From: Oceanimonas baumannii
Lineage (GTDB): Bacteria; Pseudomonadota; Gammaproteobacteria; Enterobacterales; Aeromonadaceae
Direction: 5' to 3'
Assembly: GCF_002245495.1 (NCBI RefSeq)
Contig: NZ_NQJF01000001.1
Span: 186,001-250,000, forward strand
Length of the DNA stretch: 64,000 bases
Below the pieces are notes generated by a model. It did no database searches and was not told where the DNA came from. It saw nothing but the letters and a program-made list of their open reading frames with translations. Position numbers and translations under genes: made by a program. Shown here one piece after another: positions 39,590-48,080 of this stretch. Numbering within the stretch: position 1 is the stretch's first letter; every line of letters starts with the position of its first letter.

Positions 39590-40978
39590 ATGTTTGTACC
39601 CGAATTACTCTCCCCCGCCGGCTCTCTCAAAAACATGCGTTACGCCTTTGCCTATGGTGCCGATGCTGTATACGCCGGACAGCCCCGCTACTCCCTGCGG
39701 GTGCGCAACAACGAATTCAACCACGAGAACCTGCAGATTGGCATTAACGAAGCTCATGCACTCGGCAAGAAGTTCTATGTCGTGGTCAATATTCAGCCTC
39801 ATAATGCCAAACTGAAAACCTTTCTGCGCGACATGAAACCGGTGGTGGACATGGGCCCGGATGCGCTGATCATGTCCGACCCCGGCCTGATCATGCTGGT
39901 ACGCGAGCATTTCCCGCACATGCCCATCCACCTGTCGGTACAGGCCAACGCTGTTAACTGGGCCTCGGTCAAGTTCTGGCAGGACTATGGCATCGAACGG
40001 GTGATTTTGTCCCGGGAGCTGTCACTGGAAGAAATTGAAGAAATTCGCCAGCACTGCCCTACTATTGAGCTGGAAGTGTTCGTACACGGTGCCCTATGTA
40101 TGGCCTATTCCGGCCGCTGCCTGCTGTCAGGCTACATCAACAAGCGCGATCCCAATCAGGGAACCTGTACCAACGCCTGCCGCTGGGAATATAAAGTACA
40201 CGAAGCGAAAGAAGACGATGCCGGCCAGATCGTACACAAGCAGGAGCCCATTATGGTGCAGCCGGTGGAAGCTGAACCCACCCTGGGTGCCGGCAAGCCA
40301 CACGATCAGCCGGTGCTGCTGGAGGAAGGCAACCGTCCTGGCGAGTATATGGCCGCTTATGAGGACGAGCACGGCACCTATATTATGAACTCCAAAGACC
40401 TCCGGGCAGTACAGTATGTAGAACGCCTGACTCAAATGGGTGTGCACTCCCTGAAGATTGAAGGCCGTACCAAGTCCTTTTATTATGTCGCCCGCACCGC
40501 TCAGGTGTACCGTAAGGCCATTGACGATGCCGTAGCCGGTAAGCCGTTCGACTCCACCCTCATGAGCACCTTGGAAAACCTGGCGCACCGCGGCTATACC
40601 GAAGGTTTCCTCAAGCGTCATGCTCACGGTGACTACCAGAATTACGACTACGGTTATTCAGTCTCTACCAGCCAGCAGTTTGTCGGCGAGATCACCAACC
40701 GCAACGGCGACTGGGTAGAAGTAGAAGTTAAAAACAAGTTTCTGGTCGGTAACAGCCTGGAGCTGATGACCCCCAAGGGCAACATCACCTTTACCCTGGA
40801 GCAAATGAAGAATCGCAAGGGTGAGCAGGTTGATGTGGCCCCGGGTAACGGCCATGTGATGCATATTCCCATTGATGCCGATATTGACGTCACTTACGGC
40901 ATTCTGATGCGTAACCTGGGTGAACAGCAAAACACCCGTAACCCGCATACAAAACAAGCCGACAGCATTGAAGGATAA
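39590..40978 (+). CDS. trhP: tRNA uridine hydroxylation protein TrhP (YegQ), U32 family
   Basis: Prephenate-dependent hydroxylation of tRNA U34, giving 5-hydroxyuridine, the first step to cmo5U; an Fe-S protein of the peptidase U32 family. 462 residues from ATG 39590. The N-terminus 'PELLSPAGSLKNMRYAFAYG' and the U32 signature 'EVFVHGALCMAYSGRCLLSG' (about 165-185) are clear, with further Cys in 'GTCTNACRWEY' as likely cluster ligands. The frame extended to 39509 lacks the family N-terminus and is rejected. Confidence 0.95.
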   Translation: MFVPELLSPAGSLKNMRYAFAYGADAVYAGQPRYSLRVRNNEFNHENLQIGINEAHALGKKFYVVVNIQPHNAKLKTFLRDMKPVVDMGPDALIMSDPGLIMLVREHFPHMPIHLSVQANAVNWASVKFWQDYGIERVILSRELSLEEIEEIRQHCPTIELEVFVHGALCMAYSGRCLLSGYINKRDPNQGTCTNACRWEYKVHEAKEDDAGQIVHKQEPIMVQPVEAEPTLGAGKPHDQPVLLEEGNRPGEYMAAYEDEHGTYIMNSKDLRAVQYVERLTQMGVHSLKIEGRTKSFYYVARTAQVYRKAIDDAVAGKPFDSTLMSTLENLAHRGYTEGFLKRHAHGDYQNYDYGYSVSTSQQFVGEITNRNGDWVEVEVKNKFLVGNSLELMTPKGNITFTLEQMKNRKGEQVDVAPGNGHVMHIPIDADIDVTYGILMRNLGEQQNTRNPHTKQADSIEG

Positions 40979-40995
40979 CTGTGGCATGCGAAACC

Positions 40996-41014
40996 GGGGC
41001 TGAGCGCCCCTTTT
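40996..41014 (+). terminator. Terminator of trhP
   Basis: 5-bp GC stem GGGGC/GCCCC (40996-41000 with 41006-41010) followed by TTTT, 18 bp after the trhP stop. The stem is short but the position fits. Confidence 0.6.
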
Positions 41015-41034
41015 CGCTTACTTCATTCCTTTAA

Positions 41035-41463
41035 TTACTTCAGCCACCCCATCGCTTCCATTAGCTGCGCCATCGTTTCATTCACCTTCTGATTAACAAA
41101 CATGGCGCGGTTTGCTGCTGGATCCGGATCGGGAAAGAAAGCAGCATCCAGGCCTTTCACCAGACCATGGGCCAACGGAAAATAACTGTCTGGTCCGGCT
41201 GTGACTGTCTTTTGCAACTCGGGCCTGAGCAGTTCTTTGGCTGACGCATCAGTAATAATATCGGCGGCAGTGGCCAGTTTATTGGCATGGCTGGCTTGCT
41301 GCCACTCCAGGGCCGTTGCCTGATGCAAGGTACCGCCTTCATGCCACTCTGCAGCATGTGCAGCGGATGTAACGGCAAGATACTCCGGGGCAAGCGTACT
41401 CATGCCCAGTGTTAACACCAGGCCTGATATGGCCATTTTAAATTTTGTTTTTATCACACTCAT
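41035..41463 (-). CDS. Secreted or periplasmic protein of unknown function
   Basis: I do not recognise the family with certainty. The product is 142 residues from ATG 41463, or 140 from a GTG at 41457 that has better spacing from GGAG. A signal peptide of about 37 residues ends at 'SAAHA'. The mature part begins 'EWHEGGTLHQATALEWQQAS', followed by Lys- and Ala-rich helices with 'NKLATAADIITDA', and ends 'LMEAMGWLK'. This Trp-rich start suggests a small helical periplasmic domain. Convergent with trhP and transcribed alone. Confidence 0.75.
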   Translation of the reverse strand: MSVIKTKFKMAISGLVLTLGMSTLAPEYLAVTSAAHAAEWHEGGTLHQATALEWQQASHANKLATAADIITDASAKELLRPELQKTVTAGPDSYFPLAHGLVKGLDAAFFPDPDPAANRAMFVNQKVNETMAQLMEAMGWLK

Positions 41464-42215
<752 letters not shown>

Positions 42216-42216
42216 C

Positions 42217-42241
42217 AAAACCGGCCATTAAGGCCGGTTTT
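42217..42241. terminator. Bidirectional terminator, yfhL and MFS gene
   Basis: Perfect 10-bp stem AAAACCGGCC/GGCCGGTTTT (42217-42226 with 42232-42241), 5-nt loop, working on both strands. Confidence 0.88.
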
Positions 42242-42249
42242 GTTCGTGC

Positions 42250-43425
42250 TTACCTGCCGGGCTCGGGCAGAGCTTCATTACTGGGCATCAGGAACCACAC
42301 CACCAGTCCGGCACAGGCCAGCAACAGCCCTCCCAGCACCGGCTGATTCATTTGTGGCAGCATACCTTGCCCCAGCAGGAACAGGCCTCCTCCCAGATTG
42401 GAACAGCCCCCCAGCAGGGCTCCTGCGGTACCGCTGTGCTGCGGAAAAGGAGACACTGCGGCAGACGTGGCCACCGGAAACAGTAATCCGGCACCGGCGA
42501 AATAAAGACCGCCGCCGGCCACCAGCCCCACCAGCGCTCCTTCCGCAGAGAAACTACCTGCCAGCACCAGCAGAGCACCACTCAACAGCCCCAGACAGGC
42601 CCATCCCTGCATACGCCGTACCGACCAGTTGGACGCCTTGCAGGAGGCCAGCATGGCACCACCAAAATACAGGGGTAGAGGCAAAATAAACAACAGGCTG
42701 ATCTCGGTGCTGGTCAGCTGATGCTGTGCCGCCAGTACACTGAACACCGCTTCATAAAGGATAAGGCCAGCGAAAGTGGCGATCAGCATGCCGAGCTGAC
42801 GACGAAAGCTGCCATGATGCAATACATGTTGATAGGCAGGCAGCATGGGTTGCACATGCCGCTGCGCAATGGGCAGGGTCTCTCGAAACCACATCATCAT
42901 CACCAGCAAAATCACCAGTCCCAGCGTCAGCAGGAAGCCATACATGGATTGCCAGCCATAATGCAGATTGAGCCAGCCACCGGCCAGGGGGGCCAGCAAC
43001 GGGGCCAGCATGATTCCCATCGACACATAACCGTTGTAACGCACCAGCTCGGCACCGTCAAAGCGGTCGCGCATAAGACTGCGGCACAGGCTGCCGGCCG
43101 CCGCCGTGCCCGCGCCTTGCACAAAGCTGCCGACCAGCAACATGGAGTAGACCGGAAACAGCAGGATCAGGGCCGATCCCAGCGCATACACCGATAAGCC
43201 GGCCAGCAATACCGGGCGACGACCATGACGATCCGACAGCGGCCCATAGATAAACTGGAACAGACCATACGGCACCAGATAAAACGCCATCACCAGCGGC
43301 AAGGCCTGGTCGCTAACCCCCAGGGAATCGGCCATATCACCCATGGCGGGCACATAAAGTGTCTGGGTCATCTGACCCGCAGCCACCATCAACACAGTCA
43401 GCAATACCAAGGACAGGCCCGGCAT
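42250..43425 (-). CDS. MFS multidrug efflux transporter, EmrD-like
   Basis: Twelve-helix drug:proton antiporter of 391 residues. 'GQMTQTLYVPAMGDMADSLG' near residue 18 and 'QFIYGPLSDRHGRRPVLLAG' near 57 follow E. coli EmrD closely, as does 'PVATSAAVSPFPQHSGTAGA' in the second half. Start at ATG 43425 with GGGAG upstream; the frame to 43500 is rejected. Likely exports hydrophobic compounds; the substrate is not known. No regulator gene is adjacent. Confidence 0.9.
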   Translation of the reverse strand: MPGLSLVLLTVLMVAAGQMTQTLYVPAMGDMADSLGVSDQALPLVMAFYLVPYGLFQFIYGPLSDRHGRRPVLLAGLSVYALGSALILLFPVYSMLLVGSFVQGAGTAAAGSLCRSLMRDRFDGAELVRYNGYVSMGIMLAPLLAPLAGGWLNLHYGWQSMYGFLLTLGLVILLVMMMWFRETLPIAQRHVQPMLPAYQHVLHHGSFRRQLGMLIATFAGLILYEAVFSVLAAQHQLTSTEISLLFILPLPLYFGGAMLASCKASNWSVRRMQGWACLGLLSGALLVLAGSFSAEGALVGLVAGGGLYFAGAGLLFPVATSAAVSPFPQHSGTAGALLGGCSNLGGGLFLLGQGMLPQMNQPVLGGLLLACAGLVVWFLMPSNEALPEPGR

Positions 43426-43543
43426 GAACGTTTTCTCCCGAAAAATGAGCAGGCACATGATAAGGCTCACATCATAATTAAGGGACAAATCCACTGGCAA
43501 TGAAGATTCATACGAGGTTTTATAATGGCCAGACTCAGTTTTT

Positions 43544-44053
43544 CTAATCGAGCCGGTAGCGATAGCTGATGCCCCAGGTAGTCAGACCGTCATTGGGCTG
43601 TTTTAGTCCGGCGTTAGACAGGTGCCAGGCCTCCAGTGCCAGGCTGTGCCGGCCCAGCATCACTCCCAGGCCTGCCCGGCTGTTGAACTGCAACTGGGTA
43701 GACAACTCCCGCTCTCCCAGCCGGGTCTGGTTTATCCAGGCCGGTCCCACTCCTGCATACAGCAGCGGGCTCAGCCCCGGACTATCCCACATATACACCA
43801 GACCAGGCACCAGGCTGATTTGTGTCAGCTCATCGTCGTCCGAGGTCCAGTAACTGCCATCCAGGTTAAGTGTTATATCAAGCTTTCCCGAACGTATTGT
43901 CCGCCATTCCTTCTGCCACTGTATTCCCAGCCCGTAGCGCTCGGCACCATCTCCCCAACCTGCGGAAATCCCCCCTGCCGGAGTTCCTCCCCCCAAAACC
44001 GGGAACGGCAGCACCAGCAAAACGGCCCATAGCCAGAACTTGCCCTGATCCAT
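43544..44053 (-). CDS. PagL-like outer membrane protein (lipid A deacylase family)
   Basis: 169 residues with a signal peptide (about 1-22) and alternating beta-strand pattern of an eight-stranded barrel ending in an aromatic-rich strand. The PagL active-site stretch is visible as 'AWHLSNAGLKQPNDG' (His144, Ser146). PagL removes the 3-O-acyl chain from lipid A using a His-Ser-Glu triad. The position 12 residues after the Ser, where the catalytic Glu is expected, is Thr158 here. The enzyme may be altered or inactive. Start at ATG 44053 with GAGG upstream; divergent from suhB. Confidence 0.82.
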   Translation of the reverse strand: MDQGKFWLWAVLLVLPFPVLGGGTPAGGISAGWGDGAERYGLGIQWQKEWRTIRSGKLDITLNLDGSYWTSDDDELTQISLVPGLVYMWDSPGLSPLLYAGVGPAWINQTRLGERELSTQLQFNSRAGLGVMLGRHSLALEAWHLSNAGLKQPNDGLTTWGISYRYRLD

Positions 44054-44109
44054 CACGGCTTACCTCATCCTTACCAGTCTGTGTGAATTTTAGACAGCCA
44101 TTTTAATCC

Positions 44110-44137
44110 TTGCCTGCCTTGTCGACGCTGGTATAAT
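44110..44137 (+). promoter_or_regulatory. Promoter of suhB
   Basis: TTGCCT (44110-44115), 16-bp spacer, consensus TATAAT (44132-44137), then a GC-rich discriminator. The start codon is 45 bp downstream. Confidence 0.8.
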
Positions 44138-44181
44138 TCGCGCTCGAATTTTGTTCTTTAACATCAAGTGGGTCTTCTCAT

Positions 44182-44985
44182 ATGCATCCGATGCTGAATA
44201 TTGCGGTGCGCGCAGCGCGTAACGCCGGTCAGGTTATCGTCAAGGGTTTTGCCAATCCGGACAATCTGGAAACTCGCCAAAAAGGCCAGAACGATTTCGT
44301 TACCAATGTCGATCTTGACGCGGAAAGTGCCGTAATAAACACCATTCGTAAGTCTTACCCCGAGCACACCATTATTGGTGAAGAGTGCGGTGAGCTGACT
44401 GGCAGCAATCCTGACTACCAATGGATTATTGACCCCCTTGATGGCACCACCAATTTCATGAAGGGTGTCCCCCACTTCGCTGTTTCCATCGCCCTGCGGG
44501 TGAAAGGCCGCACTGAGCAGGCCGTTATCTACGACCCGATCCGTGATGAACTGTTCACCGCGAGCCGTGGCTCCGGTGCCCAGCTCAACGGCTACCGGAT
44601 CCGTACCGGCAAGGCCAAAGATCTGACCAACACCGTGCTGGCCACCGGCTTCCCGTTCAAGCAAAAACACCAGGCCGACGCCTATCTGGCCATGTTCAAA
44701 GACCTGTTCGTACAGTGTTCCGACATTCGCCGTGCCGGAGCTGCCAGCCTGGATCTGGCCTATGTCGCCGCCGGCCGTGTTGATGGTTACTGGGAGCTGG
44801 GTCTCAAGCCCTGGGACACCGCCGCCGGCAGCCTGATTGCCCGTGAAGCCGGTGCCATCGTTACCGACTTTGTGGGTGGCCACAACTTTGACCGCAGCGG
44901 CAACGTGGTCTGTGCCAACCCCAAGGTACTGAAAGTAATGCTGTCTACCATTCGTGAGCACCTGCCCGAATCTCTGGCCAACTAA
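44182..44985 (+). CDS. suhB: Inositol-1-monophosphatase family protein SuhB
   Basis: Mg-dependent inositol monophosphatase, 267 residues; in E. coli it also joins the NusA-containing rRNA antitermination complex. Metal ligands appear in 'TIIGEECGE' (Glu), 'WIIDPLDGTTNFMKG' (DPxDGT, near residue 84) and 'WELGLKPWDTAAGSLIAREA' (Asp). ATG at 44182; the ribosome binding site is weak. It has its own promoter and terminator, so it is a single-gene unit. Confidence 0.97.
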   Translation: MHPMLNIAVRAARNAGQVIVKGFANPDNLETRQKGQNDFVTNVDLDAESAVINTIRKSYPEHTIIGEECGELTGSNPDYQWIIDPLDGTTNFMKGVPHFAVSIALRVKGRTEQAVIYDPIRDELFTASRGSGAQLNGYRIRTGKAKDLTNTVLATGFPFKQKHQADAYLAMFKDLFVQCSDIRRAGAASLDLAYVAAGRVDGYWELGLKPWDTAAGSLIAREAGAIVTDFVGGHNFDRSGNVVCANPKVLKVMLSTIREHLPESLAN

Positions 44986-45007
44986 ACCCGGCCAGCAGCA
45001 AACATGC

Positions 45008-45034
45008 AAGCCCCGCCCGATGCGGGGCTTTTTT
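45008..45034 (+). terminator. Terminator of suhB
   Basis: 9-bp stem AAGCCCCGC/GCGGGGCTT (45008-45016 with 45022-45030), 5-nt loop, T6 tract. Confidence 0.93.
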
Positions 45035-45395
45035 GTACCTGCGAGCCCGGGCAGCCCAGACCAATAACAAGGTTTACCCCCTGCTGAGCCGCCGAATACC
45101 TGTCTTTAGCACCGTCATTAGCTGGCAAACGGTTATCAGTATGCAGATAATGCGTCTTTCTTCTCTGCTGTCGCCCACGGGGCCGGTGTCATATGCCATG
45201 GCTCTCCGCCTTCGCGGAGATGACCCCCCCTGGCTTCTTGCTCGGGACGTGCCTTGCCTGCCCCTTCGCAGAACAAGGGAATGAGATCAGACCTTTTCCT
45301 TGCTCAAGCAATGGCATAGCCTGGGACGATGCCCGGCTAAAACCTGACCTGCATACATACCTTTCCTCTTACAGCGTTCTCCTCATCGACATACA
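45035..45395. other. suhB-deaD intergenic region with a REP-like repeat
   Basis: About 360 bp between two terminators with no convincing gene. At 45203-45220 a 7-bp stem TCTCCGC/GCGGAGA lies between CCATGG and TGAC, like the repeat at 4303-4329. Nothing else was recognised. Confidence 0.6.
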
Positions 45396-45429
45396 AAAAA
45401 GCCCGCCGGGGTCACCGGCGGGCTTTTTA
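45396..45429. terminator. Terminator of deaD, bidirectional
   Basis: 14-bp stem (45397-45410 with 45416-45429) AAAAAGCCCGCCGG type, 5-nt loop, with T and A runs at both edges. It lies 17 bp past the deaD stop on the minus strand. Confidence 0.93.
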
Positions 45430-45446
45430 TTCAGCGTGGAACGGGC

Positions 45447-47225
45447 TTAGCCGTTCAGGCGCTTGTCATTACGACGGGGACGGAACTTGCCACGCTCACC
45501 GCCACGGTCGTCTTTATTGCGGAACTGGCGACGGGGCAGCGGACCACCTTCGTACTTGGCCAGGTTCAGCGGACGCTGACACACACGTACTTTCTGCAGC
45601 ACCTGTTGCAGCTCGGACGGAATACCTTCCGGCAGATCCACGGTGGAGAAATCGTCGTGGATCTGGATCTGACCGATAAAGCGGGACTCCAGATCTGCCT
45701 CGTTGGCAATGGCGCCTACCAGGTGGCCCGGCTTGACGCCGTGCACCCGACCCACATCCACCCGGAAGGTTTCCATGGCCACACCGGACACATCATCCTT
45801 GCCACCACGACGAGGACGCTCGCCACGCTCGGGACGATCACCACGGCCACGAGGTTCACGGGCTTCACGCACGTCCGGACGACGGGCCGCCATCGGCTTG
45901 TCTTCCACAAACAGCGGACGATCGCCTTGCAGCAGGCGGGCCAGACCGGCAGCCAGAGCAGCAGTATCCATACCATCAGCCTGCAGCTCGGTCACCATTT
46001 CAACAAACGGTGCCAGGGCCTTTTCGTCAGCATCTACGCTGGTGCGAATGCGGGCCTTGAAGCGCTCCGCACGGATCTTGTTGATCTCGTCGGCGGTGGG
46101 CATTTTCATTTCTTCAATCGGCTGGCGAGTATGACGCTCCAGGTTGTACAGGCTGCGCTTTTCACGGCCGGTTACAAACAGAATCGCGTCACCTTCACGA
46201 CCGGCACGACCGGTACGGCCGATACGGTGCACGTAAGATTCGTTGTCGTGGGGCATGTCATAGTTAATAACATGGCTGATACGCTCAACGTCCAGACCAC
46301 GGGCAACCACATCGGTAGCCACCAGCACGTTCAGGCGACCATTCTTCAGACGATCCACCACTTTTTCCCGCAGCTTCTGGGGAATGTCACCGTGCAGAGC
46401 TTCACAGGCATGACCTTCGCGGGTCATCATTTCTGCCACGTCTTCGGCGTCCTTACGGGTACGCACAAATACCAGACAGGCATCCATGTCTTCGGTTTCC
46501 ACCAGACGGCACAGGGCTTCCTGCTTGGGCATACCACGCACAAACCAGTAACGCTGACGAATGCTGGCGTTGGTACGGGTCTTGTTGGCAATGCGCACTT
46601 CCTGCGGGTCTTTCAGGTATTTCTGAGCAACACGCTGAATGGCCGGCGGCATGGTGGCAGAGAACAGGGCAATCTGACGGGTATCCGGGGTGTGCTCCAG
46701 GATCCACTCTACGTCATCGATAAAGCCCATACGCAGCATTTCGTCGGCTTCATCCAGTACCAGCGCCTGCAGGCTGTCCAGCTTGAGGGTGCCACGACGC
46801 ATATGGTCCATCACCCGGCCGGGAGTGCCCACCACGATGTCAACACCGCGCTTGAGCGCACGGATCTGGCTGTCGTAGGCCTGACCACCATAAATGGACA
46901 CGATACGAATATCTTTCTGATGTTTGGCGTAGTTTTCAAAGGACTCCGCCACCTGAATGGCCAATTCCCGGGTCGGGGCCAGCACCAGCACCTGCGGGTA
47001 GGCGTTGCCACCGGTGATACGGCTCAGCATCGGCAGTGCAAAAGCGGCAGTCTTGCCGGTACCGGTCTGGGCCAGGCCCAGCACGTCGCGCCCGGTCAGC
47101 AGAGTCGGAATGGCGGCGGCCTGAATGGCAGAAGGCTGCTCATAACCGGCATCGGTCAAAGCTTGAAGAACGGCAGGCGCCAGCCCGAGATCGGCAAAAC
47201 CGGGTACTACAGAAGAATTTGTCAT
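45447..47225 (-). CDS. deaD: ATP-dependent RNA helicase DeaD (CsdA)
   Basis: DEAD-box helicase for ribosome assembly and mRNA decay, notably in the cold. 592 residues. Motifs in order: Q motif 'GYEQPSAIQ', I 'AQTGTGKTAAF', Ia 'PTRELAIQ', II 'VLDEADEML', III 'SAT', V 'ATDVVARGLDV', VI 'HRIGRTGRAG'. A DbpA-type RNA-binding domain (about 480-560, 'RVDVGRVHGVKPGHLVGAIA') and an Arg/Gly-rich tail follow. ATG at 47225. A stem-loop lies in the 5' region near 47283-47310. Upstream is the ydiI pseudogene. Confidence 0.97.
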   Translation of the reverse strand: MTNSSVVPGFADLGLAPAVLQALTDAGYEQPSAIQAAAIPTLLTGRDVLGLAQTGTGKTAAFALPMLSRITGGNAYPQVLVLAPTRELAIQVAESFENYAKHQKDIRIVSIYGGQAYDSQIRALKRGVDIVVGTPGRVMDHMRRGTLKLDSLQALVLDEADEMLRMGFIDDVEWILEHTPDTRQIALFSATMPPAIQRVAQKYLKDPQEVRIANKTRTNASIRQRYWFVRGMPKQEALCRLVETEDMDACLVFVRTRKDAEDVAEMMTREGHACEALHGDIPQKLREKVVDRLKNGRLNVLVATDVVARGLDVERISHVINYDMPHDNESYVHRIGRTGRAGREGDAILFVTGREKRSLYNLERHTRQPIEEMKMPTADEINKIRAERFKARIRTSVDADEKALAPFVEMVTELQADGMDTAALAAGLARLLQGDRPLFVEDKPMAARRPDVREAREPRGRGDRPERGERPRRGGKDDVSGVAMETFRVDVGRVHGVKPGHLVGAIANEADLESRFIGQIQIHDDFSTVDLPEGIPSELQQVLQKVRVCQRPLNLAKYEGGPLPRRQFRNKDDRGGERGKFRPRRNDKRLNG

Positions 47226-47347
47226 TTAACAGTTCCGAAAAAATAAGATGTCGGCGGACTGATACAGCAAAAGGCCGGGAACAGCCCTACTCACTCGAAG
47301 TGAGGGCTTTCCTTCACACAAAAGGTGTCACACATGAATACACAAGG

Positions 47348-47778
47348 CTAATCTGGCCGTTTTTGTCTCAACACCGCCATGCTCGACCGGCTGGAATACA
47401 CCAGACAGCCATACTCGTCATGGATGTCGATCTGCCAGGCTTGTGTCGTCGCGCCCAAAAAAGAGGGGACGTGCGCTGCCTGTTACCAGGCCGCTTCGTT
47501 TGGCGCGGACGTGATTTGCATTAGCTTTCTGCTCAACGCAATAAAAACCCGCTTCAACGCACATAATTGGCAGCTACTTAAACCCAGGGTTTCGGCCAAC
47601 GTGATACTCACGCTGCCATGTAACATGCCAAGAGGCTGGTGAATACGATAACTTACATCAGGAGGCCTGTGCAAAAGTCGTGATTCACTTCACAAAAGGT
47701 CATGCCCAGCTGGGCTACGGGCGCATTCTCTGATAAATGGGGACAAGTGTCCAGCGTAAATTCATGTTTCCATATATT
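47348..47778 (-). pseudogene. ydiI: Degraded ydiI-type hotdog thioesterase
   Basis: Remnant of a YdiI/MenI acyl-CoA thioesterase (normal length about 136). Reading the minus strand, the N-terminal part 'IWKHEFTLDTCPHLSENAP' is in one frame. After a frameshift near 47676-47690 the core 'HQPLGMLHGSVSITLAETLG' follows, with the family His and catalytic Glu still present. An in-frame TAA at about 47483-47485 interrupts 'SAPNEAAW', and the same frame then continues to 'TTQAWQIDIHDEYGCLVYSS' and ends at TAG 47348. The expected start codon is AAT, and a few residues are missing in the middle. In E. coli ydiI sits next to ydiJ, and ydiJ is 0.3 kb upstream here. A second, intact copy may exist elsewhere. 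Confidence 0.85.
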
Positions 47779-47786
47779 TAACTGCT

Positions 47787-47811
47787 CGGGACCGGGAAGT
47801 ACCCGGTCCCG
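47787..47811. terminator. Strong hairpin downstream of the GlsB-type gene
   Basis: Perfect 10-bp stem CGGGACCGGG/CCCGGTCCCG (47787-47796 with 47802-47811), 5-nt loop, 6 bp past the stop of the gene at 47817. It has no T run, so it may terminate poorly. It sits where the broken ydiI start would be. Confidence 0.5.
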
Positions 47812-47816
47812 AGGCG

Positions 47817-48062
47817 TTACCGCCGGCCTTTTATTTTTCCCACAATAAAGATCAGCAGCACGGCTCCTGCTACCGACATGATCAGAGACCCGATAATGCC
47901 GGTGGCTGTCAGTCCGATAAACCGGAACACAATGCCACCGAGAAAGCCCCCTACCAGACCAACCACGATATTGCCCAGCAGACCGAAGCCTTCTCCTTTC
48001 ATCAGATTACCGGCAATCCAGCCAGCCAGAGCACCGATAATCAATCCCAAAAGCAGACCCAT
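47817..48062 (-). CDS. GlsB/YeaQ/YmgE family stress-response membrane protein
   Basis: 81-residue inner-membrane protein with three hydrophobic helices: 'GLLLGLIIGALAGWIAGNLM', a glycine-rich second helix 'GNIVVGLVGGFLGGIVF', and a third near residues 55-75. This glycine-zipper pattern is typical of the transglycosylase-associated family (YeaQ, YmgE), induced by general stress in relatives. AAGGAG precedes the ATG. It lies 18 bp downstream of ydiJ, inserted between ydiJ and the ydiI remnant. Confidence 0.9.
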   Translation of the reverse strand: MGLLLGLIIGALAGWIAGNLMKGEGFGLLGNIVVGLVGGFLGGIVFRFIGLTATGIIGSLIMSVAGAVLLIFIVGKIKGRR

Positions 48063-48080
48063 ATGTTTCTCCTTGTTAGA

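Noticed and set aside
45193-45450. 85-codon ORF between suhB and deaD
   Set aside because: It reads through a REP-like repeat and a bidirectional terminator.
47379-47642. Plus-strand ORF of 87 codons with two CxxC-like pairs
   Set aside because: It is antisense to the clearly legible ydiI pseudogene and has no ribosome binding site; the cysteines are accidental.
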